A stretch of 64,000 nt of DNA. Source: CAVTJL01 sp963735065 (lineage in GTDB: Bacteria > Pseudomonadota > Alphaproteobacteria > Geminicoccales > Geminicoccaceae). Below the pieces are notes generated by a model. The model made no database searches. It had not been told where the DNA came from and saw only the letters and a program-made list of their open reading frames with translations. The stretch spans positions 62,001-126,000 of the forward strand of contig CAVTJL010000009.1 of the NCBI GenBank assembly GCA_963735065.1, read 5' to 3'. The position numbers were made by a program, and so were the translations under genes. Positions 17,432-25,152 of the stretch are shown piece after piece (the stretch's first letter is position 1; every line of letters starts with the position of its first letter).

Positions 17432-17565
17432 CGGCCGGGTATCCTCCGCTCGGGGTTGGCCGGCGAAGCTAGGACGATGCGCGCGGGAGCGCCACTCGCA
17501 GCTGGCTTTCGCACAGGCCGCCGCTAAGCTCGAGCCACCCGAAGCAGCTCGAGCAGCGACACCCC

Positions 17566-18954
17566 ATGACCCTTCAGCGCACTCTCTCGCCCATCGACGG
17601 CCGGGTCGTGGTCGAGCGCCCTTTGGCCGATGCGCCGGCGATCGAGCGAGCGCTGGCCGCGGCGGACCGGGCGCGCGCGGCTTGGCGCGCCACGCCGATC
17701 CATGACCGCGCAGCTGTTCTGGGCCTCGCCGTCGATCGCTTCGTCGCGGCCGGCGAGGAGACGGCGCGCGAGATCACGCTCCAGATGGGCCGGCCCATCA
17801 CCCACAGCCCGGGCGAGATCCGCGGCTTCGAGGAGCGCGCCCGCCACATGCTCGATCTGGCACCCGCGGTCCTGGGCGATATCGAGGCGGGCCCCAAGGC
17901 GGGCTTTCACCGTTTCCTGCGGCGCGAGCCGCTGGGCGTCGTCCTCACCATGGCGCCCTGGAACTACCCCTATCTGACGGCGGTCAACTCGGTGATCCCG
18001 GCGCTGGTGGCCGGCAATGTCGTGATCTTGAAGGCGAGCTCGCAGACGCCGCTCGCGGCGGAGCGCCTTCAGGCCGCGCTCGACGCCGCGGGCGTGCCGG
18101 AAGGCGTGTTCCAGCACCTGCACATGAGCCACGAGAGCGCGCTCGACCTGATCGCGCGCGGCGCCATCGATCTCGTCGTCTTCACCGGCTCCGTGCCGGG
18201 CGGTCACGCCGTCCAGGCGGCTACCAGCCGGAGCTTCGCCCGGGTCGCCCTCGAGCTCGGCGGCAAGGATCCGGCCTATGTCCGCGCCGATGCCGATCTC
18301 GCCCACGCCATCGAGAGCCTGGTCGACGGGGCCTGCTTCAATGCCGGCCAGTCCTGCTGCGGCATCGAGCGCATCTATGTGCACGAGCGTCTCTTCGACG
18401 CCTTCGTCGAGGGCTATGTCGAGCTGGCCGGGCGCTACGTCCTGGACGATCCGCTCGATCCCGCGACGACGCTGGGGCCGATGGTCCGGCCGGCCGCTGC
18501 GGATCACGCTCGCGGGCAGGTCGAGGAGGCCGTGCGGCAGGGGGCGAGGGCGCTGATCGACACCGGACGGTTCGAGCGCGATCGCCCCGGCTCGGCCTAC
18601 ATGGCACCGCAGTGCCTCGTGGACGTTACGCACCGGATGCGGGTGATGCTCGAGGAGAGCTTCGCGCCGATCGTCGGGATCATGAAGGTCGGGAGCGATG
18701 AGGAGGCCGTGGCGCTCATGAACGACAGCGCCTACGGCCTGACCGCTGCCGTCTGGACCTCGGACCCGGAGGCGGCGGTCAGCATCGGCGACCGGCTGGA
18801 GACGGGAACGGTGTTCATGAACAGGTGCGACTATCTCGACCCGGCGCTCGCCTGGGTGGGCGTCAAGGACTCGGGCCGCGGGGTCGCCCTGTCGCCGCTC
18901 GCCTACGAGCACCTGACGCGACCGAAGTCGTTTCATCTGCGGCTCCGGCCATGA
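17566..18954 (+). CDS. NAD(P)-dependent aldehyde dehydrogenase
   Basis: Oxidises an aldehyde to the acid. The 462-residue product has the ALDH landmarks: MAPWNYPYLTAVNSVIPALVAGN and the general-base Glu in LELGGKDPAYV. The nucleophile Cys is in FNAGQSCCGIERIYVHE. EESFAPIVGIMKV and NDSAYGLTAAVWTSD also fit. It resembles the short succinate-semialdehyde-type group, but the substrate is not readable. The start follows a poor ribosome site. The stop overlaps a small gene (ATGA). Confidence 0.93.
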   Translation: MTLQRTLSPIDGRVVVERPLADAPAIERALAAADRARAAWRATPIHDRAAVLGLAVDRFVAAGEETAREITLQMGRPITHSPGEIRGFEERARHMLDLAPAVLGDIEAGPKAGFHRFLRREPLGVVLTMAPWNYPYLTAVNSVIPALVAGNVVILKASSQTPLAAERLQAALDAAGVPEGVFQHLHMSHESALDLIARGAIDLVVFTGSVPGGHAVQAATSRSFARVALELGGKDPAYVRADADLAHAIESLVDGACFNAGQSCCGIERIYVHERLFDAFVEGYVELAGRYVLDDPLDPATTLGPMVRPAAADHARGQVEEAVRQGARALIDTGRFERDRPGSAYMAPQCLVDVTHRMRVMLEESFAPIVGIMKVGSDEEAVALMNDSAYGLTAAVWTSDPEAAVSIGDRLETGTVFMNRCDYLDPALAWVGVKDSGRGVALSPLAYEHLTRPKSFHLRLRP

Positions 18955-19298
18955 GCCGCCGGCAGGATCCCCTGGCGGTCTATGGCGCCGCCATGCGGCT
19001 CTGGATGCAGATGGCCGAGACATCTTTCTATGCCGCCTCGACCATCGCCCAGCGGACCATGATGGCCTCCACGGGCCTGATGACGCGGGGCAGCCTCCCG
19101 GCTGGCGAGACGACGCGGATGGTTGCCGAGAAGGCACAGGCGGCGATGGCGTCGGCTACCGCCATGGCCAGCGCCGCGGCGCGGCAGGGCCCCGGCGCCG
19201 CCGGTGCCATCGCGGTCGCGACGGCCGGTCTCCGGCCGATGCACCGCAAGACCCGGGCGAACGCGCGGCGTCTGTCGCGGCGCAAGTCCCCCGCCTGA
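18951..19298 (+). CDS. Small helical protein, phasin-like in composition
   Basis: The 115-residue product starts MSRRQDPLAVYGAAMRLWMQ and continues with Ala/Met-rich amphipathic helices (MVAEKAQAAMASATAMASAA). The end is a basic Arg/Lys tail (KTRANARRLSRRKS). Composition and amphipathic helices recall phasins that coat PHA granules, and a PHA synthase lies elsewhere in the window. That link is inference only. The ATG overlaps the aldehyde dehydrogenase stop, so expression is coupled to it. Confidence 0.65.
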   Translation: MSRRQDPLAVYGAAMRLWMQMAETSFYAASTIAQRTMMASTGLMTRGSLPAGETTRMVAEKAQAAMASATAMASAAARQGPGAAGAIAVATAGLRPMHRKTRANARRLSRRKSPA

Positions 19299-19316
19299 CG
19301 GGCAGCACCGGCGGTG

Positions 19317-19336
19317 GGTGTGATCAGAATCACGCC
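19317..19336. promoter_or_regulatory. CRP-like inverted repeat
   Basis: GGTGTGAT-CAGA-ATCACGCC has 8-bp arms with one mismatch and fits TGTGA-N6-TCAC, the pattern of CRP-type cAMP receptor sites. It lies 61 bp before the lipoprotein gene at 19397. A CRP homologue in this organism is assumed, not seen. Confidence 0.45.
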
Positions 19337-19396
19337 TGCTCGATCTCGGCCACGCTATCGGGAGGCTCTCCCCCACTCGCCTCCGGGAGAGGTGCG

Positions 19397-19972
19397 ATGG
19401 CCCGTGGTGTCTGTCTTGCCCTCCTGCTGCTGCTCGGCGCCTGCGTCGAGCGGATGAGCGAGCCCGCGCCGCTCGATCCGGCAGATATGCCCGTGAGCTT
19501 CACGGCGGCGGGGCTGAAGGACGGCAAGCGCACCTACAGCGAGATACGCGAGCCGCAGACCGGGCATACGGCCAAGCGCATGACGATCCTCGCCCGCTCG
19601 ACCTTCGCCATCGTGGACTACAACGAGGTCAACTCGACCGGCGAGGGCTTTCCGTTGCGTCAGACCGATGCCGTGGCCGGCCGCATGCTGGGCCCGCACT
19701 GGACGATCGAGCCCGGCTCGTCCGAGCGCCTGAGCGTGGGTGACGATCCGGAGCTGATCCACACCTTCATGGCAACGAGCGACGAGCCGGCGCTGCGGGG
19801 CACGAAGGTGGCCTGCGTCGGCGTCCAGCGCTTTCACGGCCGCATGCTGCAGTCCGAGGGGCCCATCGCCCTCTATCGAGCCGTTGCGAGCCTCGTCTAT
19901 TGCCAGGACCGGGCGACCCCGATGGATGCCGAGGTTGCACGCTCGATCGCGGACAAGCTCGTCCTCAGCTGA
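19397..19972 (+). CDS. Putative lipoprotein of unknown function
   Basis: Unrecognised. The 191-residue product has a short signal and lipobox (LALLLLLGACVER, Cys16), so it should be membrane-anchored in the envelope. The soluble domain has no repeats; two cysteines in VACVGVQRF and LVYCQDRAT may form a disulfide. A CRP-like inverted repeat sits in its upstream region. Real-gene support comes from the signal peptide and from its clean fit between two operons. Confidence 0.72.
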   Translation: MARGVCLALLLLLGACVERMSEPAPLDPADMPVSFTAAGLKDGKRTYSEIREPQTGHTAKRMTILARSTFAIVDYNEVNSTGEGFPLRQTDAVAGRMLGPHWTIEPGSSERLSVGDDPELIHTFMATSDEPALRGTKVACVGVQRFHGRMLQSEGPIALYRAVASLVYCQDRATPMDAEVARSIADKLVLS

Positions 19973-20020
19973 CGTGCTGCCGCTTGCCCGGCGGAGGCGT
20001 TGGGCCTAGAACGCCGGCCG

Positions 20021-20977
20021 ATGCCCGACGACCCTCTGCTCACTTTCGGCCAGCCGCACCTCCTCGGCATCGAGGGCCTCGAGCCTTTCGAGATCGAGGA
20101 CCTGTTGAACAGGGCCGACGGCTTCGTCGATCTCAACCGCCAGTCCGAGAAGAAGCTTCAGCTCCTCAAAGGGCTGACGCAGATCAATCTCTTCTTCGAG
20201 AGCTCGACCCGGACGCAGACGAGCTTCGAGCTGGCCGGCAAGCGGCTCAGCGCCGACGTCGTCAACATGTCGGTCGGCAGCTCGTCCATCAAGAAGGGCG
20301 AGACGCTGATCGACACGGCGATGACCCTGAACGCCATGCATCCGGACGTGCTGGTCGTGCGCCACCACGACAGTGGCGCCGTGGCGCTGCTCGCCCGCCA
20401 CGTGCATTGCGCGGTCATCAATGCCGGCGACGGCAGCCACGAGCACCCGACGCAGGCCCTTTTGGACGCGCTCACCATCCGCCGGCGCAAGGGCCGCATC
20501 GCCGGGCTCACGGTCGCCATCTGCGGCGACATTCTCCATTCGCGGGTCGCGCGCTCCAATATCCTCTTGCTGCTGGCAATGGCTGCCAATGTGAGGGTGG
20601 TGGCGCCGCCGACGCTCGTGCCCGCCGGCGTCGACAGCTTCGGGGTCGAGGTCTTCACCGACATGCACCGGGGTCTCGAGGATGCGGACGTCGTCATGAT
20701 GCTCCGCCTCCAGACCGAGCGGATGCAGGGCAGCTACGTGCCCTCGCTGCGCGAGTATTTTCACTTTTTCGGCCTGACCCACGAGAAGCTCCGGGCGGCC
20801 AAGCCGGACGCCATGATCATGCATCCGGGCCCGATGAACCGAGGGGTCGAGATCGACGGGGTGGTCGCGGACGACATCAACCGCAGCGCCATCCTCGATC
20901 AGGTCGAGATGGGCGTGGCCGTGCGCATGGCCGTGCTCGACGTGCTCACCCGCCACATCCGCAATCTCGAGCGATGA
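20021..20977 (+). CDS. pyrB: Aspartate carbamoyltransferase catalytic subunit
   Basis: PyrB joins carbamoyl phosphate and aspartate, the committed step of pyrimidine synthesis. The 318-residue product contains the carbamoyl-phosphate loop FFESSTRTQTSFELAGKRL, the Lys loop SVGSSSIKKGETLIDTA, GDGSHEHPTQALLDAL, and MHPGPMNRGVEI near the end. The ATG at 20021 is chosen over a longer frame without a ribosome site. The stop overlaps the start of the dihydroorotase-like gene, so the two proteins are probably made together and may form one complex. Confidence 0.96.
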   Translation: MPDDPLLTFGQPHLLGIEGLEPFEIEDLLNRADGFVDLNRQSEKKLQLLKGLTQINLFFESSTRTQTSFELAGKRLSADVVNMSVGSSSIKKGETLIDTAMTLNAMHPDVLVVRHHDSGAVALLARHVHCAVINAGDGSHEHPTQALLDALTIRRRKGRIAGLTVAICGDILHSRVARSNILLLLAMAANVRVVAPPTLVPAGVDSFGVEVFTDMHRGLEDADVVMMLRLQTERMQGSYVPSLREYFHFFGLTHEKLRAAKPDAMIMHPGPMNRGVEIDGVVADDINRSAILDQVEMGVAVRMAVLDVLTRHIRNLER

Positions 20978-22269
20978 GCCGGCCGGTCCTCTTCCTCAAC
21001 GCCCGGCTGCTCGATCCCGCGAGCCGCCTCGACGCGCGCGGCGGCCTTCTCGCCGTGCACGGGCGGATCGCCGAGGTGGGCCCCGGGGTGACGGCCTCGA
21101 TGGCGCCCGGCGGTGCCGAGGTGGTGGACGCGCGCGGCCTCTGCCTGGCGCCGGGGCTCGTCGACATGCGCGTGCAGCTGGGCGAGCCCGGCGCCGAGCA
21201 CAAGGAGCGGATCGAGACCGCGACCGCGGCCGCCGCTGCCGGCGGGATCACGAGCCTCGCCGTGCTGCCGAACACCGAGCCGCCGATCGACGATCCGGCG
21301 ATGGTCGAGTTCGTGGCGCGGCGCGCCCGACAGGTGAAGCTCGCCAAGGTCTACCCCTACGCCACCGTGACAAAGCGCCTGGAAGGCGAGCAGCTCTCCG
21401 AGCTGGGGCTGCTGCGGGCGGCGGGTGCCGTCGCCTTCACCGACGGCGAGCGTGCCGTGGCCAATGCGCGCGTGATGCGCCGGGCCTTGAGCTACGCCAG
21501 CTCGTTCGACGCGCTGATCGTCCAGCATCCCGAGGAGCCCGAGCTCGCAGCCGGGGGGGCGATGAACGAGGGCGCGCTCGCGAGCCGCCTCGGCCTGATC
21601 GGCATTCCGGCCTGCGCCGAGGCGATGATGATCGAGCGCGACATCCGCCTCGTCGAGCTGACGGGTGCCCGCTACCACGTGGCGCACGTCTCGACGGCGG
21701 CGGCGATCGAGGTGCTGCGCGGGGCCAAGGCCAAGGGCCTCAGGGTCAGCTGCGATACGACCCCGCATCACCTGGCGCTCAACGAGCTCGAGGTCGAGGG
21801 CTACCGCACCTTCGCCAAGGTCTCGCCACCGCTGCGCAGCGAGGAGGATCGCCGCGCGGTCGTGGCCGGCCTTGCCGACGGCACGATCGACGCCATCGCC
21901 TCCGACCACTGCCCGCAGGACCAGGACAGCAAGCGGCTTCCCTTCGCTCAGGCGGCCTTCGGCGTGATCGGGCTCGAGACGCTGCTGCCCGTGAGCCTGC
22001 GGCTGTGCCACGAGGCCGGGATGAGCCTCCTGGCCGTGCTGGAGAAGCTGACGCTCGGCCCGGCCCAGCTTCTCGGTCTCGAGGCCGGACGCCTCGCCCG
22101 CGGGATGCCGGCCGACCTCGTGCTGTTCGATCCCCAGGCCCCTTGGAAGGTCGTCGAGGCGCGGCTGCGCAGCCTCTCGAAGAACACCGCGTTCGAGGGC
22201 CGACTGATGGAAGGAAAAGTCGCTCGCACGCTGGTGGACGGCCGGACGATCTTCGCCGCCGAGAGCTGA
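20974..22269 (+). CDS. pyrC: Dihydroorotase-like protein, probably non-catalytic PyrC' partner of PyrB
   Basis: The amidohydrolase-fold protein of 431 residues is of the long dihydroorotase type. Active dihydroorotases carry a metal-binding HxH after the first strand. Here the matching place reads GLVDMRVQLGEPGAEHKE, with Arg and Gln instead of the two His. HVSTAAAIEVL and SDHCPQDQDSK are present, but without the HxH the binuclear metal centre should be incomplete. Non-catalytic partners of aspartate carbamoyltransferase with such losses are known in Pseudomonas (PyrC'), and the overlap with pyrB fits that role. A separate active dihydroorotase is then expected elsewhere in the genome. Confidence 0.88.
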   Translation: MSRPVLFLNARLLDPASRLDARGGLLAVHGRIAEVGPGVTASMAPGGAEVVDARGLCLAPGLVDMRVQLGEPGAEHKERIETATAAAAAGGITSLAVLPNTEPPIDDPAMVEFVARRARQVKLAKVYPYATVTKRLEGEQLSELGLLRAAGAVAFTDGERAVANARVMRRALSYASSFDALIVQHPEEPELAAGGAMNEGALASRLGLIGIPACAEAMMIERDIRLVELTGARYHVAHVSTAAAIEVLRGAKAKGLRVSCDTTPHHLALNELEVEGYRTFAKVSPPLRSEEDRRAVVAGLADGTIDAIASDHCPQDQDSKRLPFAQAAFGVIGLETLLPVSLRLCHEAGMSLLAVLEKLTLGPAQLLGLEAGRLARGMPADLVLFDPQAPWKVVEARLRSLSKNTAFEGRLMEGKVARTLVDGRTIFAAES

Positions 22270-22672
22270 TTTCATCCCGAGCACTCCTCGCGGAGTCGGC
22301 GGCCCGGGCGCTCCTCCCGGAGCCGGCGGCGGCATCCTCCTGAGCCCGTCGTCGATAGGCTGCCGGCGGCGTGCTCCCAACCTTGCCGCAAGCGCGTCCT
22401 TCCTCGGTCTCCTCCCCGGTTCATATCGCTGGCGCGGGGACCAGACCCAGCAATTCAGCACCTTGCGCCAAGTCGAGGCGAGGTTGATATCGGGACCTGC
22501 GCGTCGCGGCCGAGACCGACCGCTTGGCCCCCAAAAGGCGGACGGCTGGCGACAGGCAGGTGATTCCAGCGGCAGATCGGCTCCTTTCGCTGCTCGATTG
22601 GTGCCTCCCGCGCGCCCGACATAGGGCGCCCCCGGCCCATGCGTTCAAGCCTTGAGCGAGGGAAAGCAAGCC
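22270..22672. other. Intergenic stretch, no gene seen
   Basis: About 400 bp without a convincing coding frame. Just after pyrC are two small hairpins in a row (ACTCC/GGAGT with loop TCGC, and GCTCC/GGAGC with loop TCCC, 22280-22315), which may end the pyr transcript. The rest presumably contains the plsY promoter, but I see no clear -35/-10 pair. Confidence 0.5.
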
Positions 22673-23299
22673 ATGGTGTATCCTCTGGGAGGCCCTGCCT
22701 ACTGGTGGCCCCTCGTGGCGGCGTTCCTCGTGGGCTATCTCGCGGGCTCCATCCCGTTCGGCGTGATCCTGACGCGGGCGTTCGGCGCCGGCGACCTCAG
22801 GACGATCGGCTCCGGAAACATCGGCGCCACCAACGTGCTGCGCACCGGCCGCAAGGGCCTGGCCCTGGCGACGCTCGTGGCCGACATCGCGAAGGGCGCC
22901 CTGCCCGTGTGGCTGGCCTACCGATGGTACGGCCCCGATCTCGCGGTCCTCGCGGGTGCCGGCGCCATTCTCGGGCACTGCTTTCCCGTCTGGCTGGGCT
23001 TCCGCGGCGGGAAGGGCGTCGCCACGGCAGCGGGCGTCATCCTGGGCCTGACCCCGATCGTGCTGCCACCCACGCTTGCCGTGTTCATCGTCATCGTCTG
23101 GGCGAGCCGCTTCGTCTCGCTGGGCTCGCTGGTGGCGGCGGTAGCGGCTCCCCTCTTCGCGTGGCTGCTGGGCTACCCCCAGGCCGCCGAGCTCTATCTC
23201 CTCATCGGCGCCGTCGTCTTCATCAAGCATGCGGGCAACATCCGGCGCCTCCTTGCCGGCAGAGAGAGCAGGCTCAGCCTCAGCAGCAAGAAGTCATGA
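22673..23299 (+). CDS. plsY: Glycerol-3-phosphate acyltransferase PlsY
   Basis: PlsY uses acyl phosphate to acylate glycerol-3-phosphate, the first step of phospholipid synthesis, in the inner membrane. The 208-residue product has five predicted membrane helices. The three family motifs are present: GSIPFGVILTRAFG, GSGNIGATNVLRTG, and GHCFPVWLGFRGGKGVAT with the catalytic and phosphate-binding residues. The ATG at 22673 has GAGGGA about 10 bp upstream; a TTG at 22652 is less likely. In many proteobacteria plsY lies between pyrC and dprA as here. Confidence 0.95.
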   Translation: MVYPLGGPAYWWPLVAAFLVGYLAGSIPFGVILTRAFGAGDLRTIGSGNIGATNVLRTGRKGLALATLVADIAKGALPVWLAYRWYGPDLAVLAGAGAILGHCFPVWLGFRGGKGVATAAGVILGLTPIVLPPTLAVFIVIVWASRFVSLGSLVAAVAAPLFAWLLGYPQAAELYLLIGAVVFIKHAGNIRRLLAGRESRLSLSSKKS

Positions 23300-23923
23300 C
23301 GATGGCTTGCGCAGGACGAGGTGCCAGATGTGCCAGTGCTTGGCCTCGCCCTGCGGGGTGACGCTGTCGTCCTTCTCCTCCTCGAGCATCTCGATCTCGT
23401 AGCCGGAGCAGAGCCGATCGAGCTGTGGGCGGCTGACGATCAGCGTCCTCTCCCGGCCGGCCCAGCTGTCCTCGGGTCCGATGAGCTGACCGGCGAAGCG
23501 CCCGCCCTTGCGGAGCGCAGCGCCCACGCGTTCCCATAGCGCCGGGAATCGCGCGGGCTCGCAGGCGAACAGGGAAAAGCTCGCGTTGACGAGGTCGGCG
23601 GCCGGCAGGTCCGCGTCCTCCAGACGCTCGATGCGACCCTCGAGGCCGGTCAGCCCCTCGGCCGCCGCCCGCTCGGTGAGGCCGGCGATCGCCTCGGGCG
23701 CGGAATCGATCGCGACGACGCGCCAGCCGCGGCGCAGCAGCGGCAGGGCATCGCGGCCAATGCCGCATCCGAGATCCACCGCGACCCGGCCCGCCTCGCC
23801 GCCCTCGCGCGCGAAGGCGTCGGCAGCACGGATCAGCGTCGGGCGCGGCGGGCGCTCGGCCGTCCTGGCGTAGTAGGCGGCCCAATCCCGCTGCCGATTA
23901 ACTTTTTGTTGTGGATGACCCAT
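23294..23923 (-). CDS. Class I SAM-dependent methyltransferase
   Basis: The 209-residue product starts MGHPQQKVNRQRDWAAYYAR. It has SAM-binding motif I as VAVDLGCGIGRDALPLLRRG and the motif II acid in VVAIDSAPEAI, with ADLVNASFSLFAC following. It resembles TehB-like small methyltransferases; the substrate is unknown. It is inserted against the direction of the pyrC-plsY-dprA-topA string, overlaps the end of plsY by 6 bp, and faces dprA with 29 bp between starts. Confidence 0.88.
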   Translation of the reverse strand: MGHPQQKVNRQRDWAAYYARTAERPPRPTLIRAADAFAREGGEAGRVAVDLGCGIGRDALPLLRRGWRVVAIDSAPEAIAGLTERAAAEGLTGLEGRIERLEDADLPAADLVNASFSLFACEPARFPALWERVGAALRKGGRFAGQLIGPEDSWAGRERTLIVSRPQLDRLCSGYEIEMLEEEKDDSVTPQGEAKHWHIWHLVLRKPSS

Positions 23924-23952
23924 ATAGAGAACGCCCTGATTGAAAGGAGAGG

Positions 23953-25134
23953 GTGATCCTGAGCATGCCCGCGCTCGAGGCCGAGGAGAAGATGGCGTGC
24001 CTGCGGCTTGCGCGCTCGCCCGGTATCGGCCCACGTGGCTTCCAGAAGCTGCTGGCGCGGTTCGGCACGGCCCAGGCCGCGGTGGCAGCGATGCCCGGTC
24101 TTTTGGCGACGCGCCGCTGGACGGGCGTGTCGCTCGCCGAGCGTGGCTTGGCCGAGCGCGAGATCGAGGCGGCCGAGCAGGCCGGCGCCACCCTCCTCGT
24201 CCTGCCCGAGCCGGCCTATCCGGCCTTGCTCAGGGCCATCGACGATCCGCCGCCGGTGCTCGTGCTGCGTGGCCGGACCGAGCTTCTCGTGGGCCCGTCG
24301 GTGGCCATCGTCGGCGCCCGCAACGCCAGCACGAACGGGCGCCGGCTGACGCGGGAGATGGCGGCCGAGCTGTCGGCAGGCGGCCTCACCATCGTCTCCG
24401 GCCTCGCGCGGGGGATCGATGCCGCCGCCCACGAGGGGGCGCTCACCGAGCGCGGCGGCACGGTCGCGGTCCTCGCCTGCGGCATCGACGTAGCCTATCC
24501 CCAGGAGAATGCCCCGCTCATGGCGCAGATCGCCGTGCAGGGCCTCCTCGTCAGCGAGCGGCCGATCGGCGCCGTTCCCCGGGCCGCCGATTTTCCGCGG
24601 CGCAACCGGATCATCGCCGGCCTCGCGATGGGTGTGGTCGTGGTCGAGGCGGCGCCGCGCTCGGGCTCGCTCATCACGGCGAGGCTCGCCGCCGAGCAGG
24701 GCCGCGAGGTCATGGCCGTGCCCGGCAGCCCCCTCGACGAGCGCCATCGCGGCACCAATCGTCTGCTGCGCGACGGCGCCCAGCTCATCGAGTGCGCGGC
24801 CGATGTGCGGGCGGTCATCGACGGGCTCGGAGGCCGGCCCGCCCCTGTCCGCGAGCAGCCTGCAGCGGCGGCGAGCGCTGCTCCGCCGGCCGTGGAAGGC
24901 GGGATGGAGGCGCCTTCCGAGCTCCGCCGGACCATCGAGCTCGGGCTGGGGCCGGAGCCCGTCGCGGTTGACGAGCTTGTGCGTCAATGCCATGCATCCG
25001 CGGCGGCTGTTCAGGTGGCGCTCTCGGACCTCGAGATGGAGGGCAGGCTGGAACGCCATCCCGGCAACCGTGTTTCCCTCCGCGCCGGGCCCCGAGGGGA
25101 TCGAGCCCTGATGCCCATCTCATCAACTTTCTGA
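23953..25134 (+). CDS. dprA: DNA-processing protein DprA
   Basis: DprA binds incoming single-stranded DNA and loads RecA during natural transformation. The 393-residue product has an N-terminal helix-hairpin part (ARSPGIGPRGFQKLLARFG). The Rossmann-like DNA-binding domain follows (PSVAIVGARNASTNGRRLTR, GLTIVSGLARGIDAAAHEGAL, GTVAVLACGIDVAYPQEN, FPRRNRIIAGLAMGVVVVEA). A C-terminal winged helix of DprA type covers about 325-385. The GTG at 23953 lies just after AAGGAG; the ATG at 23965 is an alternative. topA follows 18 bp later, the usual order. Confidence 0.95.
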   Translation: MILSMPALEAEEKMACLRLARSPGIGPRGFQKLLARFGTAQAAVAAMPGLLATRRWTGVSLAERGLAEREIEAAEQAGATLLVLPEPAYPALLRAIDDPPPVLVLRGRTELLVGPSVAIVGARNASTNGRRLTREMAAELSAGGLTIVSGLARGIDAAAHEGALTERGGTVAVLACGIDVAYPQENAPLMAQIAVQGLLVSERPIGAVPRAADFPRRNRIIAGLAMGVVVVEAAPRSGSLITARLAAEQGREVMAVPGSPLDERHRGTNRLLRDGAQLIECAADVRAVIDGLGGRPAPVREQPAAAASAAPPAVEGGMEAPSELRRTIELGLGPEPVAVDELVRQCHASAAAVQVALSDLEMEGRLERHPGNRVSLRAGPRGDRALMPISSTF

Positions 25135-25152
25135 TCGACACTGCGTGTGCGC

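Noticed and set aside
22270..22672. A riboswitch or RNA gene between pyrC and plsY
   Set aside because: Only two tiny hairpins are visible and no known RNA motif could be built.
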